Shown here piece by piece: positions 33,035-41,889 of a stretch of DNA of 43,525 nt. Each line of letters begins with the position of its first letter. Within the stretch, counting starts at the first letter, position 1. The DNA comes from CAZQRP01 sp964596125 (GTDB lineage: Bacteria > Chloroflexota > Dehalococcoidia > GIF9 > UBA5629), in the NCBI GenBank assembly GCA_964596125.1, contig CAZQRP010000026.1, forward strand, positions 1 through 43,525, written 5' to 3'. The position numbers and the translations under genes were made by a program. Under the pieces are notes generated by a model that had not been told where the DNA came from, did not search any database, and saw nothing but the letters and a program-made list of their open reading frames with translations.

Positions 33035-34120
33035 ATGGATAGCAGAACAGGAGCCATGACTGATCGGGAGCGGATTGAGGCTTTACTGAGACGAGAGAAG
33101 CCTGACCGGGTCCCCAACTGGCCGTTTGTCGCCGGGGGCTTTGCTGTCGTGAACGCCGGCTATACTATTGCCGAGGCGTATAATAAGCCGGAGAAGTCCC
33201 TGGAAGCGCAGCGATGGTGTTGCGAACAATATGGCTGGGTGTTCGCACCGGGATTTGGCTACGCTGCTCATGGGGGCTGGGAGTTCGGTGGGGAAATCAA
33301 GTGGCCCGGCGGTGCGTATGCCCAGGCCCCAACAATCAGCAAATATCCGGTGGAAACAGAGGACGATGTCTGGAATTTAGAAGTGCCTGATCTGGAAACA
33401 GCCGGCATCGTTCCCCTGATGAAGGAGTTTTACAAGTTATCGTCGCAGCAAAGGCTTGATAATGAGCCGTTTAACGTAAGAACGTCAGGCGCTGGCTCGG
33501 TCTTCACTATGGCCGGCAATATCGCCAGTCCGGAGAGGTTTCTGAGGTGGCTGATTAAGAAGCCCGATGTTGCTCACCGCCTGCTGAGGCTGGCCTCTGA
33601 CTATATTATAAAACTGAGTCAGTACTGGAAGGATACCTTTGGATTAGATGGAGTTCTCCCGTTTGGCGGCGAACCGTCGTCGGCTAACCAGCTCATTTCC
33701 CCGCAGCAGTTTGAGCAGTTTGTGCTTCCCTATGACAGGGAGTGCAACGAAAAGCTGCTGGGAATGGGATTCAGACACCTCTATGTGCATGTTTGCGGCG
33801 AGCAGAACGATAATCTACCCTACTGGGCGCAGATACCAATGGGCGATCCCGGTTTTGTTAGTATCGGTCATGAGGTTGAGATTGAGAAGGCGGCGGAGTA
33901 TTTCCCCAGTGATATTATTATAGGTAACATTGAGCCGGCGATAATCCAGACGGGTACTCCGCAGCAAGTCTATGAGCTTGCCAGGAGAGTCATCGAGCAA
34001 GGAAAGAGGTGTCCGGGAGGGTTTGCCCTATCGCCAGGCTGCGGGCTGCCGCCCAAGTCACCACCGCTTAATGTCTGGATGATGACCAAGGCTGTAAATG
34101 ATTTTGGCTGGTATGATTAA
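33035..34120 (+). CDS. UroD-fold corrinoid methyltransferase, copy 3
   Basis: The 361-residue protein is nearly the same as copy 1, with differences mainly around residues 27-35, 70-95 and 150-160 (for example FVAGGFAVVNAG and GFGYAAHGGWEFGG). The predicted zinc ligands H252, C254 and the terminal Cys in SPGCGLPP are kept. The variable patches line the barrel entrance in this fold (inference), so copies 1 and 3 may differ in methyl donor. The start is the ATG at 33035, with the same AAAGGAGGCTTATATC leader as copies 1 and 2. It lies 54 bases before the fused activator gene. Confidence 0.88.
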   Translation: MDSRTGAMTDRERIEALLRREKPDRVPNWPFVAGGFAVVNAGYTIAEAYNKPEKSLEAQRWCCEQYGWVFAPGFGYAAHGGWEFGGEIKWPGGAYAQAPTISKYPVETEDDVWNLEVPDLETAGIVPLMKEFYKLSSQQRLDNEPFNVRTSGAGSVFTMAGNIASPERFLRWLIKKPDVAHRLLRLASDYIIKLSQYWKDTFGLDGVLPFGGEPSSANQLISPQQFEQFVLPYDRECNEKLLGMGFRHLYVHVCGEQNDNLPYWAQIPMGDPGFVSIGHEVEIEKAAEYFPSDIIIGNIEPAIIQTGTPQQVYELARRVIEQGKRCPGGFALSPGCGLPPKSPPLNVWMMTKAVNDFGWYD

Positions 34121-34174
34121 CGTGCTTAATCAGCCGTCAGCCGCGGGATAGAGAATAGAGAAAGGAAATGCGGT

Positions 34175-37100
34175 ATGCCAGGTAACCAGGACGAAACAAA
34201 ATGTATGGTCATTTTCCAGCCGTCAGGACGCAGAGGTTATATTGACAAAGGGAAAACGATCAAACAGGCTTCGATCGCCCTGGGTGTAGATATAGAAGGC
34301 GTCTGCGGGGAGAAGGCTATCTGCGGCAAATGCCAGGTCAAGATCGAGGAAGGTGTCTTCGAGAAATGCGGTATCGAGTCCAGCAGAGACAATATTTCCC
34401 CGATGGGACAGACGGAACGAAAATTCTTCAATTTACAGCAAGAGCACAGCGGCTACCGGCTGGCCTGTCAGGCACGAGTCCAGGGTGATATCGTGGTCTT
34501 CGTCCCGGAAGGAAGCCGGATGGGGAAGCAGGTTGTGCGTAAAGCAGCCAGGCAGATAGACATCGAATTGAAACCGGCTGTAAGAAAGTATTATGTGGAG
34601 CTGTCGAAAGCTACTCTGGAAGACAGCCTCGGGGATTGGGAGCGTCTCAGTAGCGAACTTAATATCAAGTACAAACTGAATAATCTAACAATCGACTACC
34701 AGGTACTCATGGGCTTACAAGATGTTGTGCGCCAGGGCGAATGGAAGTTGACCGTTTCAGTATGGCAGGACAAAGAGGTTATCAGGGTCGAACCAGGATT
34801 TGTAGAGAAGGCTTACGGCCTGGCAGTAGATGTAGGCACTACCACAGTGGCCGGCTACCTCTGTGATTTAACCAATGGAGAGCTGGTAACTACAGCTTCG
34901 ATGATGAATCCGCAGGTTATCTACGGCGAAGATGTCATGTCTCGCATCAGTTACACCATGACGAATACGGATGGCCTGCAACATATGAACCAGGCGATTA
35001 TAGATGGTCTCAATGGAATTGCGCAGGATGTTGCTGACCAGGCAGGCATAAAGCGGCAGGACATCATTGACATGAGCATAGTCGGTAATACCTGTATGCA
35101 CCATCTTTACCTGAATATCGACCCGAAATATGTAGGCAGGGCCCCATTTCCGCCAGCTCTTCACCATTCACTGGATATAAAAGCCCGCGATTGGGGACTT
35201 AAGATACTACCTGACGCTGAGACTGCTGAAAAAGGAGGTTATCCACCCTGCCAGGTTGCCTGTCCTGCCGGCGTCAATGGTCAAGACTTCTTATACCTCA
35301 TAGCGCAGGGCAAATTCGGCGATGCACTCGAGCTGGTAAGGATGGCTATTCCTTTTGCCGGAGTCTGCGGGCGGGTATGCACGCATCCCTGTGAGACAGA
35401 GTGCGAAAGAGGAAAGGTTGATGAACCTTTATCAATCCGCTCCCTGCACCGCTTTGTAGCTGACCATGAGATGAAGATAGGCAGGGAAAAGGCAGCATTA
35501 CTGGAGAGAACAAAGCAAGATAAGGTAGCAGTCGTCGGCTCGGGACCAGCAGGTCTGGCCTGCGCGTACGATCTTATAAGGCAGGGATATCCCGTTACCG
35601 TCTTTGAAGCGAGCTCTAAAGCCGGTGGTCTATTGCGTTATGGTATGCCCGAGTACAGGTTACCCAATGATGTACTGGATAATGAGATCAGCTATATCGA
35701 AGAACTGGGAGTAGAGATAAAGACAAATAGTCCCGTAAAAGACGTTAAAAGCCTTTTTGACCAGGATTACAGGGCTGTCTTCCTGGCAACCGGTGCCTGG
35801 AGAAGCCAGAAGATGGAAATCCCCGGCGGGGAAACCGATGGGGTTATCAATGCCCTTGATTTCCTCAAGCAGGTTAATTCAGGCGGGAAAGTGAAAGTTG
35901 GCGAGCGAGTGGCTGTTATCGGTGGCGGTAATGCCGCTGTAGATGCGGCGCGCGTAGCCAGCCGCCTCGGAGCAAAGGAGGTTTCTGTTATTTATCGCCG
36001 TTCGCGCTCTGAGATGCCGGCAATCGGAACTGAAGTCGATGAAGCTGAACGGGAGGGCGTTGTATTTACCTACCTTACCGCTCCGGTGAGCGTCCTGGCC
36101 GGCAATGGCCGGCTGAGCGGCATCAGGTGCATTCGAATGGAGCTGGGTGAGCCTGACGAAAACGGTCGGCAGCGACCGATACCGGTTGAAGGCTCGGAAT
36201 TTGACATAGACATCGATACTGTAATCGTCGCTGTCGGACAGACGGTGGATACGGCAGAATTACCCGAAGGGCTTGGCTATACCGGTCGGGGGACTATCTC
36301 TGTCGATCCGGTTACTTTACTATCGGACATTAAAGGTGTTTTTGCCGGCGGTGACGCAGTTTCAGGTCCCTCTAATGTTATTGATGCTATTGCTGCAGGG
36401 AAGGAAACGGCTATCTCTATTGAGCTTTATCTTGAGGGAATAGACCTGAAGGAAGGAAGACCAGCTCCGCTAAGGAGAGTCGAGGAGATTCCAAAAGAGG
36501 GAGTAGAGAAAGAGGCAAGAAAGGCGGTCCCTGTCCTTGAACCGAAGAAACGGACGGGATTTTCCGAGGTTGAACCGGGCCTGGATGAGCATTTAGCTGT
36601 CCAGGAATCTAAACGCTGTCTAAATTGCGGTATCTACGCAGAAACAGGAGCCCCGGAGCACTTCGCGGCTCGCGACACGGGTATCAAGATATCTCCAGGG
36701 GCCTATGTTCATGTCCTTCCCATTGAAGCCGGATTTGTCGGTGCTGATAATGTTGGTGTGCTCATTGCTGAGACGCCGTATAAGCAAGATAGCATAGAGC
36801 TTGTTATAGATATCGGCACGAATGGTGAGCTGGTACTGGGCAATAGACAGAGACTGTTATCAGCATCGTGTGCTACCGGCCCTGCATTCGAGGGTGCTGA
36901 GATAAAGTATGGCATGCGTGCTGCTCCCGGCGCTATTGAAAAGATAGAGATAGACAGGGAGACAAAGGAGGTACGGTTCAAGGTTATTGATAAAGAGGGC
37001 TGGAACACAGACCTGGATGAGGTAGGAGCCAAGGGAATCTGCGGCTCGGGTATAATCGATGCCATACCTCAGCTTTTTCTGGCCGGAATTATCGATAAGT

Positions 37101-37615
37101 CGGGACGTTTTGGCAAAGACGTTGTGACGCCCCGTCTGCGTGAAAACGATGGTGGGCCGGAGTTTGTCATTGCCTGGGCACATGAGACATCAATTGGGGA
37201 GGATATTGTCATCTGTCAGGACGATGTAAGAGCTGTCCAACTGGCCAAGGGTGCTATGTATGCCGGAGCACAGATCATGATGCGCACGCTGGGAGTAAGC
37301 AGACTGGACAAGGTCATTCTGGCCGGTGCCTTTGGCAGTTATATAGACAAGATATCTGCAGGTATACTTGGGCTCTTCCCTGACTGTGATTTGGAAACTA
37401 TTTATTCTGTTGGTAATGCCGCAGGTGACGGAGCACGTATGGCTCTCCTGAATCTGGATAAGAGGAAAGAAGCTGATGAAATAGCCAGACGGGTGGAATA
37501 CATAGAACTGACATTAGCGCCTGATTTCAGCAAAGTTTTTGCCAAGGCTATGTGGATACCTCATATGCAGGACGCCTTCCCTCATCTAAGGGACCTGTTA
37601 CCCCAGAACAAATGA
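34175..37615 (+). CDS. RACo-like corrinoid activator with an inserted GltD-type oxidoreductase
   Basis: The 1146-residue protein has three parts. Residues 1-110 form a [2Fe-2S] ferredoxin domain (C44, C50, C53, C98). From about 213 an ASKHA ATPase of the RACo type begins (GLAVDVGTTTVAGY) and runs to ARDWGLKI at 337-344. There it is interrupted by about 490 residues of GltD/dihydropyrimidine-dehydrogenase-type oxidoreductase. This insert has Fe-S cysteines C359, C363, C398, C402, C406, C410, an FAD site (VAVVGSGPAGLACAYDL), an NAD(P)H site (VAVIGGGNAAVDAARVA), a second FAD motif (GVFAGGDAVSGPSNVIDAIAAG) and CLNC (815-818). The ASKHA domain resumes at ARDTGIKI (832-839) with FVGADNVGVLIAE and IDIGTNGELVLGN. 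Ordinary RACo is about 600-650 residues. Likely role: NAD(P)H-driven, ATP-dependent reduction of inactive Co(II) corrinoid to Co(I). Confidence 0.9.
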   Translation: MPGNQDETKCMVIFQPSGRRGYIDKGKTIKQASIALGVDIEGVCGEKAICGKCQVKIEEGVFEKCGIESSRDNISPMGQTERKFFNLQQEHSGYRLACQARVQGDIVVFVPEGSRMGKQVVRKAARQIDIELKPAVRKYYVELSKATLEDSLGDWERLSSELNIKYKLNNLTIDYQVLMGLQDVVRQGEWKLTVSVWQDKEVIRVEPGFVEKAYGLAVDVGTTTVAGYLCDLTNGELVTTASMMNPQVIYGEDVMSRISYTMTNTDGLQHMNQAIIDGLNGIAQDVADQAGIKRQDIIDMSIVGNTCMHHLYLNIDPKYVGRAPFPPALHHSLDIKARDWGLKILPDAETAEKGGYPPCQVACPAGVNGQDFLYLIAQGKFGDALELVRMAIPFAGVCGRVCTHPCETECERGKVDEPLSIRSLHRFVADHEMKIGREKAALLERTKQDKVAVVGSGPAGLACAYDLIRQGYPVTVFEASSKAGGLLRYGMPEYRLPNDVLDNEISYIEELGVEIKTNSPVKDVKSLFDQDYRAVFLATGAWRSQKMEIPGGETDGVINALDFLKQVNSGGKVKVGERVAVIGGGNAAVDAARVASRLGAKEVSVIYRRSRSEMPAIGTEVDEAEREGVVFTYLTAPVSVLAGNGRLSGIRCIRMELGEPDENGRQRPIPVEGSEFDIDIDTVIVAVGQTVDTAELPEGLGYTGRGTISVDPVTLLSDIKGVFAGGDAVSGPSNVIDAIAAGKETAISIELYLEGIDLKEGRPAPLRRVEEIPKEGVEKEARKAVPVLEPKKRTGFSEVEPGLDEHLAVQESKRCLNCGIYAETGAPEHFAARDTGIKISPGAYVHVLPIEAGFVGADNVGVLIAETPYKQDSIELVIDIGTNGELVLGNRQRLLSASCATGPAFEGAEIKYGMRAAPGAIEKIEIDRETKEVRFKVIDKEGWNTDLDEVGAKGICGSGIIDAIPQLFLAGIIDKSGRFGKDVVTPRLRENDGGPEFVIAWAHETSIGEDIVICQDDVRAVQLAKGAMYAGAQIMMRTLGVSRLDKVILAGAFGSYIDKISAGILGLFPDCDLETIYSVGNAAGDGARMALLNLDKRKEADEIARRVEYIELTLAPDFSKVFAKAMWIPHMQDAFPHLRDLLPQNK

Positions 37616-37645
37616 AGGGTACCATGGAAAGGAGAATCACTGTAG

Positions 37646-38590
37646 ATGTTTCGGTATAACATCGAGCAGAGAGTGTGTGACATTGGTGGTGTTACAATCG
37701 GTGGTCAACCGGGGGAGAATGTTCCGCTCCTGATAGGCAATATGTTTCAGAAAGGGGATGTACTGTTAGAAAGCCGTAAGGAGCACAAATTCAACAGGGG
37801 TGGGGCAGAGGAGCGGATTCGTGAGATGGAGCGTTTAACACGTGAGACAGGGGTACCGGGAATGGTAGCAATCGTAGCCAACACGGCAGCCGAGATGAAA
37901 ACGTATATAGATTTTTTTATCAGCGTGACTGATATGCCCTTTGCTATCGACATCTGGATGCAGAAGACGAGGCTGGCTGCTGCCCGTTATGTAGCCGAAC
38001 TGGGTATTCAGAATCGCGTGCTTTACAATAGCATAACACCCTGGGACGAGGACATTGAGGCTCAGGTAACCGAAATTATGGAAATGGGAATCAGGCATGT
38101 GGTGATACAGGCTTTTGATGTTGAAGATAAAGGGCCAACCGGCAGAATTAAATCACTCAAGAAATTGCTGCCGCTGGTGGAAAAGGGGAACTTCGATAGC
38201 ATCCTGGTCGACACAGCGGTAATGAATTTGCCGGCTACTGCCTTCTCCTTATTGGCCAATCATCTTGTTAAAAAGGAATTTGGTCTGCCGGCGGGCTGTG
38301 CCGCTTCTAACGGTACCTACATGTGGAGAAAGACGGCCGGCGAGGTTGACAAAGGCAGATTTCCGGCTATAGATGCCGGTGTGCATGCCATTGCTGCTCT
38401 GGCAAGCGATTTTGTTTTCTATGGGCCCACAACCGGCAGCAGCAGAGTTTTTCCGGCAGTGGCAGTTGCCAGTAGTATGTTAGCAGCTATGAACTATCAG
38501 GAAAGCGGCTTCTTACCCGGCGGAAACCATCCCTTAAGCCTTCTCTTTCCCGATATTGTAGAACAATTCCAAAAAGAGAAAGGAGGTTAA
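37646..38590 (+). CDS. MtrH-family methyltransferase (methyl-corrinoid:tetrahydropterin)
   Basis: The 314-residue protein matches the MtrH family: VCDIGGVTIGGQPGENVPLLIGN, GMVAIVANTAAEMKTYIDF, PFAIDIWMQKTRLAAARYV, and FYGPTTGSSRVFPAVAVASSML. In methanogens MtrH moves methyl from tetrahydromethanopterin; bacterial homologues in O-demethylase and glycine-betaine systems link the methyl corrinoid to tetrahydrofolate. It is the expected second methyltransferase of this operon. AAAGGAG lies before the ATG at 37646. It sits 30 bases after the activator gene and 4 bases before the fourth UroD-fold gene, so coupling is tight. Confidence 0.9.
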   Translation: MFRYNIEQRVCDIGGVTIGGQPGENVPLLIGNMFQKGDVLLESRKEHKFNRGGAEERIREMERLTRETGVPGMVAIVANTAAEMKTYIDFFISVTDMPFAIDIWMQKTRLAAARYVAELGIQNRVLYNSITPWDEDIEAQVTEIMEMGIRHVVIQAFDVEDKGPTGRIKSLKKLLPLVEKGNFDSILVDTAVMNLPATAFSLLANHLVKKEFGLPAGCAASNGTYMWRKTAGEVDKGRFPAIDAGVHAIAALASDFVFYGPTTGSSRVFPAVAVASSMLAAMNYQESGFLPGGNHPLSLLFPDIVEQFQKEKGG

Positions 38591-38594
38591 CAGA

Positions 38595-39632
38595 ATGACA
38601 ACCGGTCTCAATTCGAGGGAGCGGGTGTTGAAGCTGTTCAGAGGCGAAGATGTAGATTACATTCCGGTATTCAGTGGCTATGGAAACATAACGGTGCATG
38701 GGTTGGATAAATATGGCTGGAAATTTTCAGAGATCCACGCCGATGCACATAAAATGGCAACTGTATCTGCCTCGACATTCCAGCTATTCGGCTTTGAATG
38801 TGCCGTTGTTCCCTTCGATGTCGCAGTAGAGGCTGAAATCCTGGGCAGCGAGGTTAATTATTATCGCAGGCGCAAAGATATTGTGTATCCAACTATATCC
38901 CACCATGCGGCGGAAAAGGTGGTTGACCTGGATGTTCATGTACCACCGGATGTAGCCGGGGCGGGCAGGATCCCGGTGGTGACGCAGGCAATCCGCCTCC
39001 TGAAGGAGATGGTAGGCGACCAGGTAGCCATCGGCTCCTGGGTTCTGGGTCCATATACCTTGGCAGGACAACTGGTTGACCTCAGTGACCTGTCCAAGTC
39101 AGCCTATAAGAGGACAGAAATGGTGAGTAAGGTGCTTGAACTACTGGCTGGAGTTCTCATCGAAATTATAAGGATTTATAGAGAAGCAGGTGCCGATTAT
39201 ATCACTATACGTGAAATGGGCGCCGGACCTGACGTGATAAGCCCGTATTTGTTTGAGTCCCTGGTACGGCCGCACCTCGTCAGGATTTTCGAGGAAATTG
39301 AGTCTCCCAAGGTGCTGCATATGTGCGGTGATACCAGGATGATTGTCGAGCAGATGGCTCTGTGCGGTGCCGATGCCATCAGTGTGGAGAAAAAGAACGA
39401 TGTAGCAGAGACCAGACAGAAACTTGGCCCTGATGTGTTAATCTTTGGAGACGTGGATGCTTATGGAGTCCTGGTGGAGGGGACACCTGATGATGTTGAC
39501 AAAGCTGTTAAAGAGGCTATCGATGCGGGTGTTAATGCCATATGGCCCGGCTGCGATATCTGGCCGACGGCACCCCGGGAGAACCTGGAAGCAATGATGG
39601 CGGCTGCCAGGAAATATGGCAAACGTGGGTAA
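38595..39632 (+). CDS. MtaA/CmuA-like UroD-fold methyltransferase
   Basis: The 345-residue protein is a UroD-fold methyltransferase distinct from the tandem trio. It begins NSRERVLKLFRGEDVDYIPV and resembles MtaA/CmuA-type enzymes. The zinc site is intact: H242 and C244 in VLHMCGDT, and C320 in IWPGCDIWPTAP. MtaA-type enzymes transfer methyl between a corrinoid protein and a thiol; whether this one works on donor or acceptor side is open. Its ribosome-binding site (AAAGGAGG) lies within the end of the MtrH-like gene. It is the last gene of the methyl-transfer run; a 175-base gap precedes hisA. Confidence 0.9.
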   Translation: MTTGLNSRERVLKLFRGEDVDYIPVFSGYGNITVHGLDKYGWKFSEIHADAHKMATVSASTFQLFGFECAVVPFDVAVEAEILGSEVNYYRRRKDIVYPTISHHAAEKVVDLDVHVPPDVAGAGRIPVVTQAIRLLKEMVGDQVAIGSWVLGPYTLAGQLVDLSDLSKSAYKRTEMVSKVLELLAGVLIEIIRIYREAGADYITIREMGAGPDVISPYLFESLVRPHLVRIFEEIESPKVLHMCGDTRMIVEQMALCGADAISVEKKNDVAETRQKLGPDVLIFGDVDAYGVLVEGTPDDVDKAVKEAIDAGVNAIWPGCDIWPTAPRENLEAMMAAARKYGKRG

Positions 39633-39807
39633 TTATGCGTACCTCTGAAATTTGAAAGCAGCAGACCGAACCTTTATTATTAATGAGATAAACTTTTAGT
39701 AATTGGGATAATCTTTGCCGTACAGCTTTTCAATAGCAGTTTTGTTGTGTTCGTTGAGCAGGGCTTTCAGTTAAACCGTAGATAGCAAAGGAGTAGTAGG
39801 AGACGCA

Positions 39808-40518
39808 ATGGAGGTAATTCCAGCCATCGATATCAAGGGGGGCAAATGCGTCCGGCTGTACCAGGGCGATTACAGTAAGGAGACGATTTTCTCCGATGAC
39901 CCGGTATCGGTTGCTGCAAAATGGCAGGCAAAAGGGGCAGCCAGGCTTCACATTGTAGACCTTGATGGAGCTGTATGCGGCGAGTTGTGTAATATAACGA
40001 TTATTGAGTCGATGGTGAAACAAGTGAGTTTAGCGGTCCAGCTTGGCGGTGGTATCAGAGACGAATTTTCAGTGGAGAGGCTGCTGGATATCGGAGTTCA
40101 GCGGGTTATTCTCGGCACAGTAGCCATTGAGCAACCTGAGCTGGTGGAGAGGTTATGCCACAGATTTAGCGAAGCTATAGTCGTTGGTGTTGATGCTCGG
40201 GAGGGATATGTAGCCACTCACGGCTGGTTAAAGGGCACTACAGTCACTGCCTTGGAATTAAGCCGGAAGATGGCGGATTCAGGAGTCCAGCGAATCCTTT
40301 ACACTGATATTAAGCGAGATGGTACCTTGACAGAGCCGGACTTTGTGGCAATTGCTGAGTTGGTCGAAAACGTACATTTGCCCATCATTGCTGCCGGTGG
40401 TATCTCGGTATTACATCACCTGAAAAGACTTGGGGAAATTGGCGCCGAAGCTGCTGTAGTGGGCAAAGCACTTTATACCGGAGATATTGATTTGGCGGAA
40501 GCTCTGGCTATTAGTTAA
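39808..40518 (+). CDS. hisA: Phosphoribosylformimino-AICAR-phosphate isomerase (HisA)
   Basis: The 236-residue (beta/alpha)8 enzyme has VIPAIDIKGGKCVRLYQGD with catalytic Asp8, LHIVDLDGAVCG, GGGIRDEFSVERLLDIGV, and a second acid Asp in VVGVDAREGYVATHGW. The C-terminal IIAAGGISVLHHLKRL and GKALYTG phosphate sites are present. It isomerises ProFAR to PRFAR in histidine synthesis. GGAG lies before the ATG at 39808. It is followed by hisI, which acts one step earlier in the same pathway. Confidence 0.94.
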   Translation: MEVIPAIDIKGGKCVRLYQGDYSKETIFSDDPVSVAAKWQAKGAARLHIVDLDGAVCGELCNITIIESMVKQVSLAVQLGGGIRDEFSVERLLDIGVQRVILGTVAIEQPELVERLCHRFSEAIVVGVDAREGYVATHGWLKGTTVTALELSRKMADSGVQRILYTDIKRDGTLTEPDFVAIAELVENVHLPIIAAGGISVLHHLKRLGEIGAEAAVVGKALYTGDIDLAEALAIS

Positions 40519-40629
40519 ATGTTGCGATAGAATAATAGGTCTGCCCTACAAGAAGTTATACTGGGAGAAGATATCGAAGAGAGGGCCGGTCATGTGACCG
40601 ATTGGAAGAAACAAAAAAGGTAGTACGCA

Positions 40630-40950
40630 ATGATAAAATTCGATGAAAAAGGCCTGATTCCAGTAATAATTCAGGATGTTGCCAGTGGTGAGGTATTGAT
40701 GCTGGGGTATGCCAATAAGGAAGCGTTACAGCGTACTCTAACCAGCGGTGAGGTATGGTTTTATAGTCGGAGCCGGCAGGAGTTATGGCATAAGGGGGCT
40801 ACTTCGGGTAGCATTTTGAAACTACATTCAATTGCCAAAGATTGTGATAGTGATGCTATTCTGATTCGTGCTGAGCCAGCCGGCCCGGTATGCCATACCG
40901 GCAACTGGAGTTGCTTCTTTCAGGAGTTTGAGAGTGGAGATGTCGATTGA
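40630..40950 (+). CDS. hisI: Phosphoribosyl-AMP cyclohydrolase
   Basis: The 106-residue protein shows the HisI features: LMLGYANKEALQRTL, VWFYSRSRQELWHKGATSG, the acidic Mg site DCDSDAIL, and the zinc site CHTGNWSCF. It opens the purine ring of phosphoribosyl-AMP in histidine synthesis. There is no fused HisE domain, so pyrophosphohydrolase must be encoded elsewhere. It follows hisA by 111 bases. Its 3' end overlaps the convergent DUF1385 gene by 31 bases. Confidence 0.93.
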   Translation: MIKFDEKGLIPVIIQDVASGEVLMLGYANKEALQRTLTSGEVWFYSRSRQELWHKGATSGSILKLHSIAKDCDSDAILIRAEPAGPVCHTGNWSCFFQEFESGDVD

Positions 40951-41858
40951 ACCTCGCCAGAGGTTGCCTGCTCGCCGCGATCAGCTTCTATAACCTTTGT
41001 TAAAGCAGACAGCGCTGTCTCAAGCTGACTGTCGTTTGGTTCTCTGGTTGTCATCGATTGAAGTGCAATCCCTGGAGCTAATAGACTGCGGACAATAAGA
41101 TTATTTCTGTTAGCTGCTCCAAAGCGTATAAACTCGTAGCCGATAGCTGCTATAACCGGGAGAAGAAGTATCCGAGACAGGATGCCAAGCCACAGTGGCG
41201 GGCGGCCAAGCAAGGTAAAAACAACTATAGCGATAACAAGGACTACCAAGAGGAAGCTGGTGCCGCAGCGGGTATGGGCGGTTGAATATTTTTTTATATG
41301 TTCTAATTCCAGCGGTACGCCGGATTCGTAGGCATTGACTACTTTATGTTCCGCACCGTGATAGGCAAAAACCACCTTTATATCAGGCATCAGCCCGATC
41401 AACCACAGATAAAGGAAAAAGATACCGATACGAAGTATACCCTCGAATACATTACCAACGACGGCTGAGGCGAAATAGGGGTAAATGACATAGTGGGTGA
41501 TTAATAGCGGGATAACAAAGAATATGGCCATGGCAAAGATGATGCTGATAACAGCAGTTCCCCATAAAAGCTTCGGGGATATTTCATTGTCAGTTTCCTC
41601 GGCTGTAGTAATTTGTGCAGAGTGAAGCAATGCTTGGATACCCAGTACCAGTGTCTCAATGAGGACAATTATACCTCTCACAAAAGGTATCTCTCTAAAA
41701 CGGCCTTTATATAAATTAGCCAGAGGTCTGTCGGTCACATTTATTTCACCGTTGGGGCGGCGGACAGCTATGGCTATATTCTGCCGGCCACGCATCATTA
41801 CGCCCTCGATTACCGCCTGTCCACCGTAATAAAATGGTTTTGTCACTGACGTCTGCAT
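40920..41858 (-). CDS. DUF1385 integral membrane protein
   Basis: The 312-residue protein begins YYGGQAVIEGVMMRGRQNIAI, the DUF1385 signature, then PFVRGIIVLIETL. About four or five membrane helices follow (near 105-130, 140-160, 205-235). The conserved AYHGAEHKVVNAYE and HTRCGTSFLL blocks contain His/Cys that could bind metal. The function is unknown; in many Gram-positives and Chloroflexi the gene lies beside rpmE and prfA, as here. ATG at 41858 is used; the TTG at 41864 lies inside the terminator preceding it. No ribosome-binding site is visible. Confidence 0.88.
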   Translation of the reverse strand: MQTSVTKPFYYGGQAVIEGVMMRGRQNIAIAVRRPNGEINVTDRPLANLYKGRFREIPFVRGIIVLIETLVLGIQALLHSAQITTAEETDNEISPKLLWGTAVISIIFAMAIFFVIPLLITHYVIYPYFASAVVGNVFEGILRIGIFFLYLWLIGLMPDIKVVFAYHGAEHKVVNAYESGVPLELEHIKKYSTAHTRCGTSFLLVVLVIAIVVFTLLGRPPLWLGILSRILLLPVIAAIGYEFIRFGAANRNNLIVRSLLAPGIALQSMTTREPNDSQLETALSALTKVIEADRGEQATSGEVQSTSPLSNS

Positions 41859-41862
41859 AAAC

Positions 41863-41889
41863 AAAAAAAGCGGATATCTTACACCGCTT
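41863..41889 (-). terminator. Rho-independent terminator after rpmE
   Basis: On the minus strand AAGCGG (41884-41889) pairs with CCGCTT (41868-41873) and runs into a stretch of seven T (41863-41869). It lies only five bases before the DUF1385 ATG, so most rpmE transcripts should end before that gene. Confidence 0.82.

Larger units (their letters stand above)
30680..34120 (+). repeat. Tandem triplication of a methyltransferase gene unit
   Basis: Three units of about 1.17 kb (start-to-start 1169 and 1166 bases) each carry the same ribosome-binding leader, the gene and a spacer. The spacers after copies 1 and 2 are both 83 bases and clearly homologous (ATGTTGTTT..., TATCGATATGAGC...). Copies 1 and 3 are identical from 31575 to 31754 (33910-34089), while copy 2 has diverged. 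Confidence 0.9.
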
